From positions 1 through 43,517 of the forward strand of contig NZ_NPIH01000219.1 of assembly GCF_012275575.1 (NCBI RefSeq): a stretch of 43,517 nt of DNA. Reading direction: 5' to 3'. A model generated the notes under the pieces. That model was not told the DNA's origin and searched no databases. It saw only the letters and a list, made by a program, of their open reading frames with translations. The stretch comes from Paraburkholderia sp. SG-MS1 (GTDB lineage: Bacteria; Pseudomonadota; Gammaproteobacteria; Burkholderiales; Burkholderiaceae). This document shows, piece by piece, positions 41,338 to 43,517 of this stretch (position 1 is its first letter; each line of letters begins with the position of its first letter). The translations under genes were made by a program, and so were the position numbers.

Positions 41338-42180
41338 ATGCGGTCAATTGACACCATACCAAGATCCCCACTCACGATGACTTCACCTAAGGCCACTGGT
41401 TTTCATAAGCGTGAATCTACCGACCTGTTTCCTCTGACCGAGATACTTACGCGTGACGGAATTTCGGTAGTCACCAGTGAAAAATTTTCTGTGCGTGATC
41501 CCGATTCGAATGCGACCTATTCATTCGCATTTTCAACGATGCCGGTATCGAAGGACATCGCCGCAGCGACCTATCGGGGGGCCCGAAAATATCTGATGAC
41601 AAAGTCGCTAAGCTACGCCTGTCGATCTCTGAACTTGTTTCAAGACATGATGCAAGCTGGTGCTGATTCGGTTGGCGGAATCCTCCAATCTATTGACCTC
41701 TCTGGGATCAACAGCTGGAAAATAGCCAGGGAAGCCCGCAGTGCCAAATTTGACGTAGCGTTAGCCTTTGTCATCCCGTGGTTACGGCGATGGGTGGAGG
41801 CTGGCGAGGGAGGCGTCAGCGAGGAGGTATCGGCGTATTTGCTTGACCAGGTTGGTACCACCAAAAACCAAGCATACATCGCCCTTCAAACGAACGATCC
41901 GGAACGGGGTGCCTTAACGCGCCATGAGATGGGCGCGCTAACGGCTGAACTGAACTTGCAGTTCGCAGGCGGAAGAATCTCGCTGGAGACGTACGCGTTG
42001 TTGTGGCTGCTTATCGGTACAGGGATGCGCCCAGTACAGGTGGCGCGGATGCGAGTCGCTGACGTTGCCCAAGACAAGGTTGAAGGATCGACGGATGTAT
42101 ATCTTTCAATCTCGCTGGCAAAGGGCGAGGGGGCGTATGAAGGGCACCGATGGGGACTGCGGGACGTGTCAGGAATTTCG
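41338..42180 (+). pseudogene. Second tyrosine recombinase, 3' truncated by an IS element
   Basis: About 281 codons remain. The C-terminal part shows a core Arg I motif (GTGMRPVQVARMRVADV near 227-243) and a Lys in LAKGEG, but the HxxR and Tyr motifs are missing because an IS256-family element begins at about 42181; the frame then runs ten codons into the IS to a chance stop at 42211-42213. The start may be ATG 41338 or ATG 41377; neither has a clear ribosome binding site. It shares little with the first recombinase outside the catalytic motifs. Remaining codons, if kept, lie beyond the IS and the window. Confidence 0.8.
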
Positions 42181-43517
42181 TGTGCTGAGGTCGCTGTAAA
42201 AAGTCTCAGCTGATGGCGTTGGTGAAGCGCTCGCCGAACAGAATGGCGAACTGATTGACCGCTTGCCGCCAGGTGATAGGCGGCATCTTCCAATCCTTTT
42301 CGATGTTGCGCAAGGCCAGATACAGCAGCTTGCTGGCGGCTTCGTCGCTGGGGAAGTGGCCGCGGTTCTTGACGATCTTGCACAGTTGCATGTGCATGCT
42401 CTCGATGGCGTTGGTCGTATATATAATCCGACGCACTTCGGGCGGATAGGCGAAGAACGGGATCACCTGCTCCCATTGACGCTGCCACATCGCCGCCACG
42501 GTGGGGAATTTGCGGCCCCAGTCGCTTTGAGCGAAGGCTTCGAGCGCGGCTGCCGCCGCTTCGGCCGTGGCGGCCTGATAGATCGGCTTGAGCGCGGCAG
42601 CCAACGGCTTGCGGTCTTTCCAGCTCGCCAGATTCAGCGAATTGCGGATCAAATGCACGATGCAAGTCTGGATCTGCGCGGCCGGATAAACCGCCTCGAT
42701 CGCTTCGGGAAAGCCGCGCAAGCCATCGACCACCGCAATCAGGATGTCGTGCAAACCGCGGTTCTTCAGCTCGTTGAAGACCTTTAGCCAGAACTTGGCG
42801 CCTTCGGTCTGTTCGATCCATAGGCCCAGCACTTCCTTGCGGCCATCGGCGCGGATACCCAGCGCCAGGTACACCGCCTTGTTTTTGACCGTGCCTTCGT
42901 CGCGAATCTTCAGCCGCAGAGCGTCGAAATACACGATCGGATACATCGCCTCAAGCGGTCGTTGCTGCCATTGCTCGACTTCAGCCAGCACTTCATCGGT
43001 GACGGTGGAGATCAGGTCGGGCGACACTTGCAGTCCGTACAGCTCCAGCAAGTGGCCCTGGATCTCGCGCACGCTCATACCGCGCGCGTACATGCTGATC
43101 ACATGGTCGTCGAATCCCGGCAATCGACGTTGGTATTTGCCGACCAGTTGCGGCTCGAACGTCGCCTGCCTGTCACGCGGGATATCCAGATTCAACTCGC
43201 CATTGGGCGTGATGACCGTCTTCGGGCTCGTGCCGTTGCGGTGGTTGCCGGCGTTGCCCTGCTCGGCCTCAGCCGTCAGGTGATGCGTCAGTTCGGCCGC
43301 CAGCATGCGCTCGGCGAGTTGCTTCTTGAGCAGGCCGGCCAAGCCCGATTCACCGAGAATCGACTCGGCATCCTTGTTCTGCACCTGGGCCAGCAGTTGA
43401 TCAATCAGTTCATCCGGAAACAGCTTCGGCGTGCTCGGTTTCTTGCTCTTCTTTGTCATGCTTGTTGTTTCGGTCATAAGGGCGTTCCTTTCGGTATCGT
43501 CTCATGACCTCGGCACA
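42181..43517 (-). mobile_element. IS256-family insertion sequence (about 1.34 kb)
   Basis: Bounded by inverted ends: TGTGCTGAGGTC reading inward from 42181, and TGTGCCGAGGTC reading inward from 43517, matching at 11 of 12 positions. Between them is one intact transposase gene on the minus strand. The size fits the family. The right end coincides with the last base of the window, so the flanking duplication cannot be seen. Confidence 0.8.
42206..43477 (-). CDS. IS256-family (MULE-type) transposase
   Basis: DDE transposase of 423 aa, intact. Catalytic residues are visible as Asp185 (YFDALRLK), Asp251 (VVDGLRG) and Glu359 (TNAIES), with the family's C-x2-H motif at Cys272-His275 (CIVHLIRNS) between the second Asp and the Glu. 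The N-terminal region (1-110) is helical and probably binds the terminal repeats. ATG 43477 has AAGGAACG upstream inside the right end of the element. GC is chromosomal-like, unlike the recombinases it interrupts, so the IS is probably a resident Burkholderia element. Confidence 0.95.
   Translation of the reverse strand: MTETTSMTKKSKKPSTPKLFPDELIDQLLAQVQNKDAESILGESGLAGLLKKQLAERMLAAELTHHLTAEAEQGNAGNHRNGTSPKTVITPNGELNLDIPRDRQATFEPQLVGKYQRRLPGFDDHVISMYARGMSVREIQGHLLELYGLQVSPDLISTVTDEVLAEVEQWQQRPLEAMYPIVYFDALRLKIRDEGTVKNKAVYLALGIRADGRKEVLGLWIEQTEGAKFWLKVFNELKNRGLHDILIAVVDGLRGFPEAIEAVYPAAQIQTCIVHLIRNSLNLASWKDRKPLAAALKPIYQAATAEAAAAALEAFAQSDWGRKFPTVAAMWQRQWEQVIPFFAYPPEVRRIIYTTNAIESMHMQLCKIVKNRGHFPSDEAASKLLYLALRNIEKDWKMPPITWRQAVNQFAILFGERFTNAIS

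Noticed and set aside
40017..42180. Naming the recombinase pair as gamma-mobile-trio, RIT or Tn554 genes
   Set aside because: Only the generic tyrosine recombinase motifs are visible; gene overlap (RIT) and a third gene are not seen, and no family-specific signature could be recognised without a search.
41886..42821. 311-codon minus-strand frame crossing the recombinase-IS junction
   Set aside because: It is an out-of-frame run through the transposase gene into the interrupted recombinase; no coherent protein.

Overview
The window is about 42 kb of ordinary chromosome from a betaproteobacterium of the Burkholderia/Paraburkholderia group, followed at the right edge by roughly 3.6 kb of accessory DNA. 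The assignment rests on high GC, on protein sequences that read as Burkholderiaceae throughout, and on gene orders typical of that family: the dcw cluster, lpxC-dciA-secA-argJ, pilBCD-coaE-zapD-yacG, rplU-rpmA-obgE-proB, and ampD-nrdA. The genus call is inference; no rRNA gene is present to confirm it.

Layout. 1-8074 (+) is the distal half of the division and cell wall cluster: ftsW (5' end outside the window), murG, murC, ddlB, ftsQ, ftsA, ftsZ. 8341-15101 holds a Prx5-type peroxiredoxin, lpxC, dciA (minus), secA and argJ. 15155-16443 is a DUF815 ATPase overlapping a MutT-type Nudix gene. 16503-24670 is mostly minus strand: yacG, zapD, coaE, pilD, pilC, a short pilB, a CorC/HlyC-type CBS membrane protein, tRNA-Pro(CGG) and ispB. 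24911-28051 (+) is rplU, rpmA, obgE, proB. Then come a CNP1-like lipoprotein and rppH (minus), proS and marC (+), a hypoxanthine phosphoribosyltransferase gene and ffh (minus), and ypjD, a PP0621-family gene, ampD and nrdA (+). Convergent gene pairs are separated by clear bidirectional intrinsic terminators.

Regulation is most visible upstream of nrdA. A good sigma70 promoter is overlapped by one NrdR box, with a second box 31 bp away. Three DnaA-box-like 9-mers follow at exact 12-bp steps, and the leader of about 370 nt contains a terminator-like hairpin. This would tie dNTP synthesis to both nucleotide pools (NrdR) and replication initiation (DnaA). A second striking site is a run of six helically phased A-tracts directly upstream of the inferred zapD promoter.

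Right after the nrdA stop codon the sequence becomes AT-rich and lower in GC. Two consecutive, dissimilar tyrosine recombinase genes follow, where the partner gene nrdB would be expected. The second recombinase is cut by an IS256-family element whose terminal repeats appear to lie at 42181 and at the very last base of the window. The recombinase pair at the nrdA 3' end is the best candidate for an uncharacterised mobile system here. The visible part contains only recombination genes; any cargo, the other end of the element and nrdB lie outside the window.
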